Origin: Rhodospirillaceae bacterium
Lineage (GTDB): Bacteria > Pseudomonadota > Alphaproteobacteria > JAEULC01
DNA: 38,100 nt
Direction of reading: 5' to 3'
Assembly: GCA_023266845.1 (NCBI GenBank)
Contig: JAHFPH010000016.1
Location: forward strand, 1 to 38,100
Part shown: positions 7,880 through 17,227 of the stretch, in pieces
Layout: each line of letters starts with the position of its first letter
How positions within the stretch are numbered: position 1 is the first letter of the stretch
Made by a program: the position numbers and the translations under genes
Notes under the pieces: generated by a model
Database searches by the model: none
What the model was told of the DNA's origin: nothing
Seen by the model: the letters and a program-made list of their open reading frames with translations, nothing else

Positions 7880-9688
7880 TCAGGCCGTCTGCCGGACTTT
7901 GACGTAAGCGCCGGGCGCATCCTCGATCGGCTTCAGCTTGCCGTCGCCGGGCCTGCGCGCGGGAACCTCGCCATCGGCGAACTTGTCGAGCCAGGATTTC
8001 CACTCCGTCCACCACGAACCGGGCTTCTGTTCGGCGATAGCGAGCCATTCCTCGGGCGATTTGGGCAGTTTTTTCGGAGCGCCCACCCAATAACCGTATT
8101 TCTGCGCCACCGGCGGGTTCACGACTCCCGCGATATGGCCCGACGCCGCCAAGCAGAACGTCACCGGGCTCTTGTAAAGTTGCGTGGCCGCGTAGGTGGA
8201 TTTCCAGGGCGCGATATGGTCTTCGCGCGTGGACAGGATGAAAGTGGGGGTCTTTATCCTGGTCAAGTCGATCGGCACGCCGTCGAGAACGATGCCGCCC
8301 GGTTCCACCAGCTTGTTCTCCTGGTACATCTTGCGCAGGTAGAACGAGTGCATGGCGGCGGGCATGCGCGTGGAATCGGCGTTCCAGAACAGAAGGTCGA
8401 ACGGGAACGGCTCCTTGCCCAGCAGATAGTTGTTCACCACGAATGACCAGATCAGGTCGTTGGCGCGCAGCATGTTGAACGTGGTGGCCATCGCCGAGCC
8501 TTCGAGATAGCCTTTTTCGCTCATCCGTTGCTCGAGCGCGGCAAGCTGCTCTTCGTCGATGAAGACGCCCAGCTCCCCGGCCTCGGTGAAATCCACCAGC
8601 GTGGTGAAATAGGTGGTGCTAGCGACGCGCTTGTCTGTGCCCTTGGCCGTCATGTACGCCATGGTCGCGGCCAGCAGCGTGCCGCCCAGGCAATAGCCGA
8701 TCACGTTCAGCGTCTTCTCGCCGGTGATCGTCTCGATCGCGTCCATCGCCGCCATCGGACCTTCGCGCATGTAGTCCTCGAAGGTCTTCTGCGCCAGCTT
8801 CTCGTCGGGGTTCACCCACGACACCACGAACACGGTGATGCCTTCGCCGACGGCCCATTTGATGAACGAGTTCCGCTCGCGCAAATCCAAGATGTAGTAC
8901 TTGTTGATCCAGGGCGGAATGATCAGCAGCGGCCGTTTCATCGCCTTTTCGGTGGTCGGCTCGTACTGGATCAGTTGCATCAGCGGCGTCTGGAAGACGA
9001 CCTTGCCCGGCGTCACGGCGATGTTCTTGCCGATCTCGAACGCCTCCATGTCGGTCATCTTGATGTTGAGGCGGCCCTTGCCGCGCTCCAGATCCTTCAG
9101 CAGGTTCTCCAAACCCTTCACCAGATTCTCGCCGCCCGATTCCATGGTCGCGCGGATCACCTCGGGATTGGTCATCATGAAGTTGCTGGGCGCCATCGCG
9201 TCCACGAACTGGCGCGTATAGAAGTCGACTTTCTTCGTGGTCTTGTCGTCCATGCCCTCGACGTCGCGTACGGTGGACTGCATCCAGCGCGCGGTCAGCA
9301 GGTAGGACTGCTTGATGAAGTCGAAAACGACGTTCTCGTCCCAGGCGGAATCCTTGAAGCGGCGGTCTTCGGGCCCCGGCTTGATGACCGGGCTCGACTC
9401 TTCGCCCAGGAACTTGCGTGTGGCGGTCTGCCACAGCGTCATATAGTCCTGCCACAGATTGATCTGGGCCTGCATCAGCCTGGCCGGATTGACCATCAGC
9501 CGTGCGGTCATCTCGAGGAACGCCCCGCCGATATTCAACGGATCGGCCATGCCGAACTGGCCGCCTTCCGACTGCTTGGCCAGGAATTCGCTGACCAGGT
9601 GCTGGCTGCGCTCGGCGATGCTGGCCATGGTCTTGGACAGCTCCAACGGGTCGGGAAGCTTCATCGGGGCGCCTGTCTGGTCGGCCAT
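7880..9688 (-). CDS. phaC: Class I poly(3-hydroxyalkanoate) synthase
   Basis: A 602-aa enzyme that polymerises (R)-3-hydroxyacyl-CoA into PHA storage granules. The alpha/beta-hydrolase core contains the lipase-like box GYCLGG with nucleophile Cys333, Asp490 in STREDHIAPW and His518 in ASGHIAGVVNPP. The N-terminal PhaC_N domain (QTATRKFLG, RRFKDSAW) is present. The length is typical of class I, which needs no PhaE or PhaR partner. The start ATG at 9688 is chosen because the family starts shortly before a segment like PDPLELSKTMASIAERSQ; a start at MKLPDP, eight residues later, is possible. It heads a minus-strand operon with the 143-aa gene and the methyltransferase. No phaA, phaB or phasin gene is in the window. 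Confidence 0.95.
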   Translation of the reverse strand: MADQTGAPMKLPDPLELSKTMASIAERSQHLVSEFLAKQSEGGQFGMADPLNIGGAFLEMTARLMVNPARLMQAQINLWQDYMTLWQTATRKFLGEESSPVIKPGPEDRRFKDSAWDENVVFDFIKQSYLLTARWMQSTVRDVEGMDDKTTKKVDFYTRQFVDAMAPSNFMMTNPEVIRATMESGGENLVKGLENLLKDLERGKGRLNIKMTDMEAFEIGKNIAVTPGKVVFQTPLMQLIQYEPTTEKAMKRPLLIIPPWINKYYILDLRERNSFIKWAVGEGITVFVVSWVNPDEKLAQKTFEDYMREGPMAAMDAIETITGEKTLNVIGYCLGGTLLAATMAYMTAKGTDKRVASTTYFTTLVDFTEAGELGVFIDEEQLAALEQRMSEKGYLEGSAMATTFNMLRANDLIWSFVVNNYLLGKEPFPFDLLFWNADSTRMPAAMHSFYLRKMYQENKLVEPGGIVLDGVPIDLTRIKTPTFILSTREDHIAPWKSTYAATQLYKSPVTFCLAASGHIAGVVNPPVAQKYGYWVGAPKKLPKSPEEWLAIAEQKPGSWWTEWKSWLDKFADGEVPARRPGDGKLKPIEDAPGAYVKVRQTA

Positions 9689-9870
9689 TGGAGGCAGTCC
9701 CTGGATTGAGAAACCGGACAAACGCCGGGACCGAAATGGCCGTGGCGCTTGGAAAATTTCCTGGTAAGCCCGCGACGTGTCTGTGGACAACCGCCGGGGC
9801 GGCGTTGTATTACACGAAGCACAGGGGGTTTAACACAGGAAATTCGGCAGGTTACGAGGCGAATTGGGCG

Positions 9871-11838
9871 ATGACACTGGTTAAAGGCGGTCTTCCCGGT
9901 GGACCCGCCGACCGGCCGGAAGCGTGGTCCCCCGCCCGGCTAGCCGCCCGTATTGTGCGAAGCGCCGCGTTTCTGGCGCTGGCCGGCTTGGCGCTGGCCG
10001 GTTGCTCTCCTACCTTCGACAAGTATTTCGGCACCGACAAGCCGCCGGCGTCCGAGCCCGAGAAGAAAGTCGCCACCGAGCAATCGACGCCTGACGCGAC
10101 CAATCCGCCGGGATCCGACAAAGAATTTCCGAATCTCGGCTCCGTGCCGCAGACGCGGCCCGTGCGTGCCTCGATCGACGAGCAGCGCCAGGCCATCACC
10201 CAGGGCTTGGTCGCGGACCGCCAGAACGCGAAATATACCGACGATGTGATTCGCTTCGAGCCGGTGCAGACCAGCGCGCCGGTGCGCGCAAGCTCGGCCG
10301 CTGCCCTGCCCAAGCTTCCGGGCGCGTCGAGCTCCACGCCCGAGCCTGTCGCGGCGGCGAAAGAGCCTAGCAAGAACCAGATAGCCCAAGCGCCCGCCGC
10401 GAAGGCGGCCGCTGAAACCAAGCCGGCCGAAACGAAACCGGCGCAGCTTGCATCTGCCCCGCCACCACCGCCGGCGTTGCCTCAACCCGCAATACCAACG
10501 GCTCCGTCCGCGCAGCAAACCGCCAGCGCGCCGCAAGCCGCGCCGGTTCCTGTTGCCCCGATGCCGGTTGTCCCGCCGGCGGCAGGCGTGCCCGCTCCGT
10601 CAGCTCCGCCGCCGCCATCCGCGCTGCCGCAGCCCTCTATCGCCGCGTCGATGCCGCCGCGGCCGCCGGCAGCCGGCGCCCAGCAAGCCGCCCCGGCTTC
10701 GCGCAGCAATTTCACGCTCGGTACCGCCGTGGCCCAGGCACTGGAGCAACCCTTGGCGCCGCCGCCACAATCGGCGGAGCCCGCCCAGGCGCAAGCCCCG
10801 GTTCCGGTGGCGCCGCCCGCCACGGCCGCTTCTGCGCCGCAAGCCGTCACGCCGCCGTTCTACCCGCCCGCCTTGCCGCAGCCCGGTTATGCCCAGGCCC
10901 CTTCGGTGCAACCCAGCGGACCCGCGCCTACCCCCGGCGTTTCTTCCGCTTCGGTCTATCAGCCGCCGCAGGTGCCGGCCTCGCCGGCGACCATTGCCAG
11001 CGTGTCGCAATCCAAGCCGCCGCCGCCGCCGCTGATTCCCGGCCAATCGCCGCCGCCCGCGCCGCCGCAAAGCGCTGCGCTGCCGACGACCGCGCCGGCG
11101 CTGCCCGGTGGGGCCAAGCCCAGCCAGCAGGGCACGAACTACGCGCCGGCCTATCCGCAATCGGCGACGCCGATACCCTCGACCATGCCGCAATACGGGT
11201 CGCAGCAAATGGCCGCCGTGCCGACGCAACCGCCGGCTGCGCCCACGCGTCCGGTGCTGACCCCGCCGTCAAGCTACCAGCAACCCGGCTATCAACAGCC
11301 CGTCTATCCGCAGGGGCAGGCCGCCTATCCCGCTCCGGCCGCGCAGGTCCCGGCGACCGCCCCGCAGCAAGTCGCATCGCGCAGCCCGATCCGGCCGCCG
11401 CCGCCGGCGATTTCGCCGGCCATGCCGGCGCTCAGCGGCGACCAGGCGGCGATCAACGAGGCGCGCTGGCGCACCAGCTACAGCGGCGGCCAGCAGGTCG
11501 GCTTGATCCTGTTCCAGAACGGCTCGGTCAGTCTCGCCGCCGGCGACCGCGACCTGCTGCACCGCGTGGCGGTGCTGGCGCGCCAGAGCGGCTCGATCGT
11601 GCGCGTCGTCGGCCATGCCAGCGGCCGCACCGGCGAGATGAACATGGGCCGGCAGCAGAGCAAGAACCTGGACATCTCGCAGGCCCGCGCCAACGCCGCC
11701 GCCGCCGAGCTGCGCGCCGCGGGCGTGCCGGCCGAGCGCATCGTGGTCGAGGCCAAGGGCGACAGCGAGCCGGTCTACCGCGAGACCATGCCCTCGGGCG
11801 AGGCCGGCAACCGCCGCGTGGACGTTTATCTGCAATAG
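9871..11838 (+). CDS. OmpA-family lipoprotein with a very long Pro/Ala/Gln-rich spacer
   Basis: A 655-aa predicted outer-membrane lipoprotein. The lipobox ALAGC gives lipidated Cys45 from the ATG at 9871 (GAGGCG at 9856-9861). A GTG at 9955 would give a shorter signal peptide of about 16 residues with the same Cys, and I cannot decide between them. Residues about 125-525 are low complexity, rich in Pro, Ala and Gln, with many PPP and PQP runs. The last 130 residues form an OmpA-like peptidoglycan-binding domain, with VRVVGHASGRTGEM, SQARANAAAAELRAAGV and GNRRVDVYL. The design suggests a tether from the outer membrane through the periplasm to peptidoglycan. It is divergent from phaC and monocistronic by position. 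Confidence 0.85.
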   Translation: MTLVKGGLPGGPADRPEAWSPARLAARIVRSAAFLALAGLALAGCSPTFDKYFGTDKPPASEPEKKVATEQSTPDATNPPGSDKEFPNLGSVPQTRPVRASIDEQRQAITQGLVADRQNAKYTDDVIRFEPVQTSAPVRASSAAALPKLPGASSSTPEPVAAAKEPSKNQIAQAPAAKAAAETKPAETKPAQLASAPPPPPALPQPAIPTAPSAQQTASAPQAAPVPVAPMPVVPPAAGVPAPSAPPPPSALPQPSIAASMPPRPPAAGAQQAAPASRSNFTLGTAVAQALEQPLAPPPQSAEPAQAQAPVPVAPPATAASAPQAVTPPFYPPALPQPGYAQAPSVQPSGPAPTPGVSSASVYQPPQVPASPATIASVSQSKPPPPPLIPGQSPPPAPPQSAALPTTAPALPGGAKPSQQGTNYAPAYPQSATPIPSTMPQYGSQQMAAVPTQPPAAPTRPVLTPPSSYQQPGYQQPVYPQGQAAYPAPAAQVPATAPQQVASRSPIRPPPPAISPAMPALSGDQAAINEARWRTSYSGGQQVGLILFQNGSVSLAAGDRDLLHRVAVLARQSGSIVRVVGHASGRTGEMNMGRQQSKNLDISQARANAAAAELRAAGVPAERIVVEAKGDSEPVYRETMPSGEAGNRRVDVYLQ

Positions 11839-11913
11839 CTTCCGGGTATAAGTTCAACCGCGCCGCCTGTGATAAGCTGCGGCAACGCATTCTTTCAGGA
11901 CCGGCCTAACCCA

Positions 11914-13134
11914 ATGGAATCCGAGTTCTATCGCATCCGCCGGCTGCCGCCCTATGTCTTCGCCGAGGTCAACCGGATGAAGGCCCAGGCGCGCGCCAGG
12001 GGCGAAGACATCATCGACCTGGGCATGGGAAACCCGGACCAGCCCACGCCCAAGCACATCGTCGACAAGATGATCGAGACGGCGCGCGATCCGCGCGCGC
12101 ATCGCTATTCGTTGTCGCGCGGCATTCCGGGGCTGCGCCGGGCGCTGGCGGGCTATTACGCGCGCCGGTTCAACGTCGAGCTCGACCCCGAAACCGAGGT
12201 TATCGCCACGCTGGGCTCGAAAGAGGGCATCGCCAACCTGGCGATGGCCATCACCAGCCCGGGCGACATCATCCTGGTGCCCAATCCCAGCTACCCGATC
12301 CATCCCTATGGCTTCATCCTGGCGGGCGCGGCGATCCGGCACATTCCGGTCGGCGACGGTTCGGATTTCTTCACCAATCTGTCGCGCGCGGTGCGCCACA
12401 GCGTGCCCAAGCCGCTGGCGCTGGTGCTGAACTATCCGTCCAACCCGACGGCGCAGGTCGTGGATCTCGATTTCTACAAGGAGGTGGTCGCGTTCTGCCG
12501 CCGCCACGGCATCTACATCATCTCCGACATCGCCTATGCCGAAATATATTTCGGCGACGACCCGCCGCCGTCGATCCTGCAGGTGCCGGGCGCGCGCGAG
12601 ATAGCGGTCGAGTTTTCGTCGCTTAGCAAGACCTATTCGATGCCGGGGTGGCGCGTCGGCTTCGGCGCGGGCAACAAGAAGCTGATCGAGGCGCTGGGGC
12701 GCATCAAGTCCTATACCGATTACGGCGCCTTCACGCCGATCCAGGTGGCGGCCACGGCGGCGCTGAACGGCCCGCAGGAATGCGTCGCCGAGATCCGCGC
12801 GCGCTACAAGCAGCGCCGCGACGTGCTGATCTCATCGCTCGCCGCCGCCGGCTGGCAGGTGCCGAGCCCGCCTGCCAGCATGTTCGCCTGGGCGCCGCTG
12901 CCCACGGCATTCGCCGCGGGCGGTTCGCTGGAATTCTCCAAGCTGCTGCTCAACGAAGCCAAGGTGGCGGTGTCGCCCGGCATCGGCTTCGGCGAATACG
13001 GCGACGGCCATGTGCGTATCGCCTTGGTCGAAAACGAGCACCGCATCCGCCAGGCCGCGCGCAACATCAAGCAATTCCTGGCCGGGGCCGACCCCCAGCG
13101 CGCGGGCGCCCGGCTGCGCGCCGTCGGCAACTGA
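11914..13134 (+). CDS. alaC: Class I/II PLP aminotransferase, AlaC-like
   Basis: A 406-aa fold-type I aminotransferase. The PLP lysine is Lys239 in SSLSKTYSMPGWRVGF. The Asn/Asp/Tyr cofactor residues lie in LNYPSNPTA (172-180) and SDIAYAE (204-210). The N terminus (YRIRRLPPYVFAEVNRMK) and the GMGNPDQPTP motif are those of AlaC (YfdZ), which transaminates pyruvate with glutamate; diaminopimelate or methionine-related aminotransferases are alternatives. The ATG at 11914 is chosen because the family begins a few residues before the YRIRRLPPY segment; a start 15 codons upstream is not supported. It heads a four-gene row, with homoserine dehydrogenase starting 6 bp after its stop. Confidence 0.88.
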   Translation: MESEFYRIRRLPPYVFAEVNRMKAQARARGEDIIDLGMGNPDQPTPKHIVDKMIETARDPRAHRYSLSRGIPGLRRALAGYYARRFNVELDPETEVIATLGSKEGIANLAMAITSPGDIILVPNPSYPIHPYGFILAGAAIRHIPVGDGSDFFTNLSRAVRHSVPKPLALVLNYPSNPTAQVVDLDFYKEVVAFCRRHGIYIISDIAYAEIYFGDDPPPSILQVPGAREIAVEFSSLSKTYSMPGWRVGFGAGNKKLIEALGRIKSYTDYGAFTPIQVAATAALNGPQECVAEIRARYKQRRDVLISSLAAAGWQVPSPPASMFAWAPLPTAFAAGGSLEFSKLLLNEAKVAVSPGIGFGEYGDGHVRIALVENEHRIRQAARNIKQFLAGADPQRAGARLRAVGN

Positions 13135-13140
13135 CCATCG

Positions 13141-14436
13141 ATGGCTGATCTGCGCGTGGGCATTGCCGGGCTCGGCACGGTCGGCGGCGGCGTTCTGAAA
13201 CTGCTCGACGGCAACGCCGAGCTGCTGGGCCAGCGCTGCGGCCGCAAGCTGGTCGTGTCGGCCGTTTCGGCGCGCGACCACGCCAAGAATCGCGGCGTCG
13301 ATCTGAAATCCGCGACCTGGCACGCCAACGCGGCGACGCTGGCCGCCGATCCCAAGGTCGACGTGGTGGTCGAGCTGATCGGCGGGTCCGATGGCGCGGC
13401 CAAGAAATTGTGCGAGGCCGCGATCGCCGCCGGCAAGCATGTGGTCACCGCCAACAAGGCGCTGCTGGCGGTGCACGGGGCGAAGCTCGCGGCGGCCGCC
13501 GAGAGCAAGGGCGTGGTGCTGGCCTTCGAGGCGGCGGTGGCCGGCGGCATACCCATCGTCAAAGCGCTGCGGGAGGGCTTGGCCGCCAACCGCGTCAAGC
13601 GCGTCTACGGCATCTTGAACGGCACCTGCAACTACATCCTCACGACCATGCGCGAATCCAAGCGCGAGTTCGCCGACGTGCTGGCCGAGGCGCAGAAGCT
13701 GGGCTATGCCGAGCTCGATCCGGCGATGGATGTGGACGGCGTCGACGCCGCGCACAAGCTGGCGCTGCTGGCGGCGCTGGCGTTCGGCGCGGAGGTCGAT
13801 TTCAAGGGCGTGTATGTCGAGGGCATCCGCCATGTCTCGGCCCAGGACATCGATTTCGCGGCGACCCTGGGCTATCGCATCAAGCTGATCGGCCAGGCGC
13901 GGTTGACCGACAACGGGCTGGAGCAACGCGTGACGCCCACCATGGTGCCGCTCGACTCGCCGATCGCGCATACCGAGGGCGTGTTCAACGCCGTGGTGGT
14001 GGAAGGCGATTTCGTCGGCACCACGCTGTTCCAGGGCCGCGGCGCGGGGGCGGGACCGACCGCCTCGGCGGTGGTGGCCGATCTGATCGACATCGCGCGC
14101 GGGCGCTCCGCCGCCGCATTCTCGGTGCCGGCGAAGGACTTGAAGAAATATCCCGCCGCGCCGATGTCGCGCCATCGCGGCGCATATTATATACGCCTGA
14201 TGGTCAAGGACCGCCCGGGCGTGATCGCCGACGTGACCGCCGCGCTGCGCGACCAGCGCGTGTCGCTGGAATCGATGCTGCAACGCGCCCGATCGCCGGA
14301 AGAGGCCGTGCCGGTGGTGCTGGTGACGCACGAGACCGAGGAAGCCGCCATGACGCGCGCGCTGGCGACGATCGCCAAGCTCGACACCGTAACCGAACCG
14401 CCGCGCATGATCCGCATCGAACAGCCGGAGGGATAG
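13141..14436 (+). CDS. hom: Homoserine dehydrogenase
   Basis: A 431-aa enzyme that reduces aspartate-semialdehyde to homoserine in threonine and methionine synthesis. The NAD(P)-binding motif GIAGLGTVGGG is at 7-17. The family signature around GILNGTCNYILTTM and the catalytic region ELDPAMDVDGVDAAHKLA are intact. A C-terminal ACT domain (about 345-425, beginning YIRLMVKDRPGVIADV) would bind an amino-acid effector, normally threonine. It follows alaC by 6 bp and is followed by glpX after 3 bp. Confidence 0.96.
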   Translation: MADLRVGIAGLGTVGGGVLKLLDGNAELLGQRCGRKLVVSAVSARDHAKNRGVDLKSATWHANAATLAADPKVDVVVELIGGSDGAAKKLCEAAIAAGKHVVTANKALLAVHGAKLAAAAESKGVVLAFEAAVAGGIPIVKALREGLAANRVKRVYGILNGTCNYILTTMRESKREFADVLAEAQKLGYAELDPAMDVDGVDAAHKLALLAALAFGAEVDFKGVYVEGIRHVSAQDIDFAATLGYRIKLIGQARLTDNGLEQRVTPTMVPLDSPIAHTEGVFNAVVVEGDFVGTTLFQGRGAGAGPTASAVVADLIDIARGRSAAAFSVPAKDLKKYPAAPMSRHRGAYYIRLMVKDRPGVIADVTAALRDQRVSLESMLQRARSPEEAVPVVLVTHETEEAAMTRALATIAKLDTVTEPPRMIRIEQPEG

Positions 14437-14439
14437 GTC

Positions 14440-15438
14440 GTGGCCAAGGGAAATTCCGGGCAGAAGACCAACACGATCAGCGACCGCAACCTGGCGCTGG
14501 AAGCGGTACGCGTGACCGAGGCGGCGGCGCTGGCCGCCTCGCGCCTGATGGGCCGCGGCGACGAGAAGGCGGCCGACCAGGCGGCGGTGGACGCGATGCG
14601 CGCGGCCCTCAACGTGCTGGCGATCGACGGCGTGGTGGTGATCGGCGAGGGCGAGCGCGACGAGGCGCCGATGCTGTATATCGGCGAGAAGGTCGGCACG
14701 GGCCACGGGCCGGCCTACGACATCGCGCTCGATCCGCTGGAAGGCACCACCATCACCGCCAAGGGCGGCGCTAACGCGCTGGCCGTGATCGCCTTCGCCG
14801 AGCGCGGCAAGTTTTTGAACGCGCCGGACGTCTACATGGACAAGATCGCCGTGGGTGGCGGGTTGCCGGTGGGCGTAGTCGATCTCGACGCCCAGCCCAA
14901 GGAGAATCTGAAGAACCTGGCCAAAGCCAAGCGCCTGGATGTGGGCGATCTGGTGGCCTGCATCCTCGACCGGCCGCGCCACACCGAATTGATCGCCAAG
15001 ACGCGCGAGGCCGGCGCGCGCATCCGGCTGATCTCCGACGGCGACGTGGCGGGCGCCATCGCCACCTCGACGCCGGAAAGCGGCGTCGACATCTACATGG
15101 GCAGCGGCGGCGCCCCCGAGGGCGTGCTGGCGGCGGCGGCGCTGCGCTGCATCGGCGGCCAGATGCAGGGGCGCCTGTTGTTCCGCAACGACGGCGAGAA
15201 GGGCCGCGCGCGAAAGCTGGGTATCGGCGATCTCAACCGCAAATACGGGCTGGAGGAGCTGGCGGCGGGCGACGTGATGTTCGCCTGCACCGGCGTGACC
15301 GACGGCGCGATGCTGAAAGGCGTGCGGCGGTTTTCCAGCGGCGCCAGCACGCATTCGCTCGTCATGCGGTCCTCCACCGGCACGGTGCGCGTGATCGAGA
15401 CGCGGCACAATTTCTCGCGCAAGCGCGTCGTCGCATGA
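14440..15438 (+). CDS. glpX: Fructose-1,6-bisphosphatase class II
   Basis: A 332-aa metal-dependent phosphatase that converts fructose-1,6-bisphosphate to fructose-6-phosphate in gluconeogenesis. The metal and phosphate motifs GEGERDEAPML, DIALDPLEGTT and SDGDVAGAI are present, and the length is normal for GlpX. The start is GTG at 14440 with GGAGGG at 14428-14433. Its place between hom and recJ is a common alphaproteobacterial arrangement (from memory). Confidence 0.95.
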   Translation: MAKGNSGQKTNTISDRNLALEAVRVTEAAALAASRLMGRGDEKAADQAAVDAMRAALNVLAIDGVVVIGEGERDEAPMLYIGEKVGTGHGPAYDIALDPLEGTTITAKGGANALAVIAFAERGKFLNAPDVYMDKIAVGGGLPVGVVDLDAQPKENLKNLAKAKRLDVGDLVACILDRPRHTELIAKTREAGARIRLISDGDVAGAIATSTPESGVDIYMGSGGAPEGVLAAAALRCIGGQMQGRLLFRNDGEKGRARKLGIGDLNRKYGLEELAAGDVMFACTGVTDGAMLKGVRRFSSGASTHSLVMRSSTGTVRVIETRHNFSRKRVVA

Positions 15439-15454
15439 ATCGCGGGGCGCGGTG

Positions 15455-17227
15455 ATGAGCGCGCCCTATCTGGGAGTCGAGCGCTCGCTGACCGGCAGGC
15501 TGTGGCGCGCGCGCGAGGCCGACGACCGCACCGCCCTGGCGCTGGCCGAGCGGTTCGATCTGCCCGAGATGGTAGGGCGCGTGCTGGCGGGGCGCGGCAT
15601 CGGCATCGATGATGCGGACTCCTATCTCGATCCGACGCTGAAGCGCCTGCTGCCTGACCCGTCGCATCTGAAGGACATGGACGCGGCCGTCGCGCGTCTG
15701 TCGCGCGCGATCACCACGGGCGAGACCGTGGCCGTGTTCGGCGACTACGACGTGGACGGCGCCACGTCGTCGGCATTGCTCAAGCGGTTCTTCGCCGCCG
15801 CCGCCGGCAAGCTGGTGGTCTATATCCCCGACCGGATGAAAGAGGGCTACGGCCCCAACGCGCCCGCTCTGCTGAAGCTGAAAGCCGGCGGCGCCGCCGT
15901 GGCGGTGACCGTGGATTGCGGCATCACCGCGCATGAGCCGCTGGCCGCCGCGAAACAGGCCGGGCTGGACGTGGTGGTCGTCGACCATCACGTGGGCGAG
16001 CTGGCCCTGCCGCCCGCGATCGCGGTCGTAAACCCCAATCGCCTGGACGAATCCTCGCCACACCGGCAGCTCGCGGCGGTGGGCGTGGCGTTTCTGCTGG
16101 TCGTGGCGCTGAACCGGGCCTTGCGCAAAGCGGGATGGTACGGCGCGGCCAGGCCGGAACCCGACCTCAAGCAATGGCTCGATCTGGTGGCGCTGGGCAC
16201 GGTGGCCGACGTGGTGCCGCTGACCGGCGTCAACCGCGCCTTGGTGCGCCACGGATTGAGCGTGCTGGCGCGGCGCGGCAATGCGGGCCTGGCGGCACTG
16301 GCGGACGTGGCTGTTCTGAAGCAGACGCCCGCGGCCTATCACCTGGGGTTTCTGCTCGGGCCGCGCGTGAACGCGGGCGGGCGCGTCGGCGAGGCCGATC
16401 TGGGCGCGCGGCTGCTGGCGACAGACGATCCGGACGAGGCGCGCAAGATCGCCTTGCATCTGAACGACTTGAACCGCGAACGCCAGGAGATCGAGCGCGC
16501 GGTGCTGGACGCGGCAATCGCGCGGGTCGAAAAAATGGGCGGCCCGGGCGCGGTGGTGCACGTGGCGGCCGAGGGCTGGCATGCCGGGGTGATCGGGATT
16601 GTCGCCAGCCGCCTTAAGGACCGCTACGCGCGTCCGGCGCTGGTGACCGCCATCGGCGAGGACGGCGTCGGCAAGGGCTCCGGCCGCTCGGTCGCGGGCG
16701 TGAACATGGGCGCGGCGGTAATCGCCGCGCGCCAGGCTGGATTGCTGCTCAACGGCGGCGGTCACGCGATGGCGGCGGGCTGGACCGTGGCGGCGGACAA
16801 GGCGGAAAAATTCACCGCCTTCATCGCCGAGCGCCTGGGCGGCAAGGACGGCGCGCCGCCGCGGGCCGTGATCGAGATCGACGCCGCGCTGCAGCCCAGC
16901 GGCGCCACCGTGGCGTTGTGCGGCGCGCTGGCGAAGCTCGAGCCCTATGGCGCGGGCAATCCACGGCCGGTGTTCGCGCTGCCCAGTGCGCGCGTGACCT
17001 ATGCCAACGTCGTCGGCACCGGGCATGTGCGCTGCGCGCTGATCGGGGCGGGAGGCGATCGGCTCAACGCGATCGCCTTCCGCACGGCCGATACCGAACT
17101 GGGCAAGGCGCTGCTGCGATCCGGGGGAACGCCGCTGCATCTCGCGGGCCACGTGAATCTCGACACCTGGAACGGCGAGGAGCGCGTGCAGCTGGTGATC
17201 GAGGACGGGGCGGCCGTCGGGGCTTAG
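15455..17227 (+). CDS. recJ: Single-strand-specific 5'-3' exonuclease RecJ
   Basis: A 590-aa DHH-family nuclease used in recombination and mismatch repair. The metal-binding motifs are [12 protein letters not shown] (95-106), VDCGITAH (153-160) and VVDHHVGE (175-182, the DHH motif). [16 protein letters not shown] follows, then the DHHA1 motifs [15 protein letters not shown] and [10 protein letters not shown], and a C-terminal OB-like domain. ATG at 15455 is preferred to the adjacent GTG at 15452. It is the last gene of the alaC-hom-glpX-recJ row, and its stop overlaps that of the convergent aldo/keto reductase by 4 bp. Confidence 0.96.
   Translation: MSAPYLGVERSLTGRLWRAREADDRTALALAERFDLPEMVGRVLAGRGIGIDDADSYLDPTLKRLLPDPSHLKDMDAAVARLSRAITTGETVAVFGDYDVDGATSSALLKRFFAAAAGKLVVYIPDRMKEGYGPNAPALLKLKAGGAAVAVTVDCGITAHEPLAAAKQAGLDVVVVDHHVGELALPPAIAVVNPNRLDESSPHRQLAAVGVAFLLVVALNRALRKAGWYGAARPEPDLKQWLDLVALGTVADVVPLTGVNRALVRHGLSVLARRGNAGLAALADVAVLKQTPAAYHLGFLLGPRVNAGGRVGEADLGARLLATDDPDEARKIALHLNDLNRERQEIERAVLDAAIARVEKMGGPGAVVHVAAEGWHAGVIGIVASRLKDRYARPALVTAIGEDGVGKGSGRSVAGVNMGAAVIAARQAGLLLNGGGHAMAAGWTVAADKAEKFTAFIAERLGGKDGAPPRAVIEIDAALQPSGATVALCGALAKLEPYGAGNPRPVFALPSARVTYANVVGTGHVRCALIGAGGDRLNAIAFRTADTELGKALLRSGGTPLHLAGHVNLDTWNGEERVQLVIEDGAAVGA

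Noticed and set aside
9689-9870. N-terminal extension of the OmpA-family lipoprotein to 9688
   Set aside because: The extension overlaps the phaC start, is not signal-like, and a better start with GAGGCG exists at 9871.
12832-15408. Very long minus-strand open frame opposite alaC, hom and glpX
   Set aside because: It is antisense to three well-conserved genes, is His/Arg/Gly-rich as expected for the reverse of GC-rich coding DNA, and shows no family similarity.
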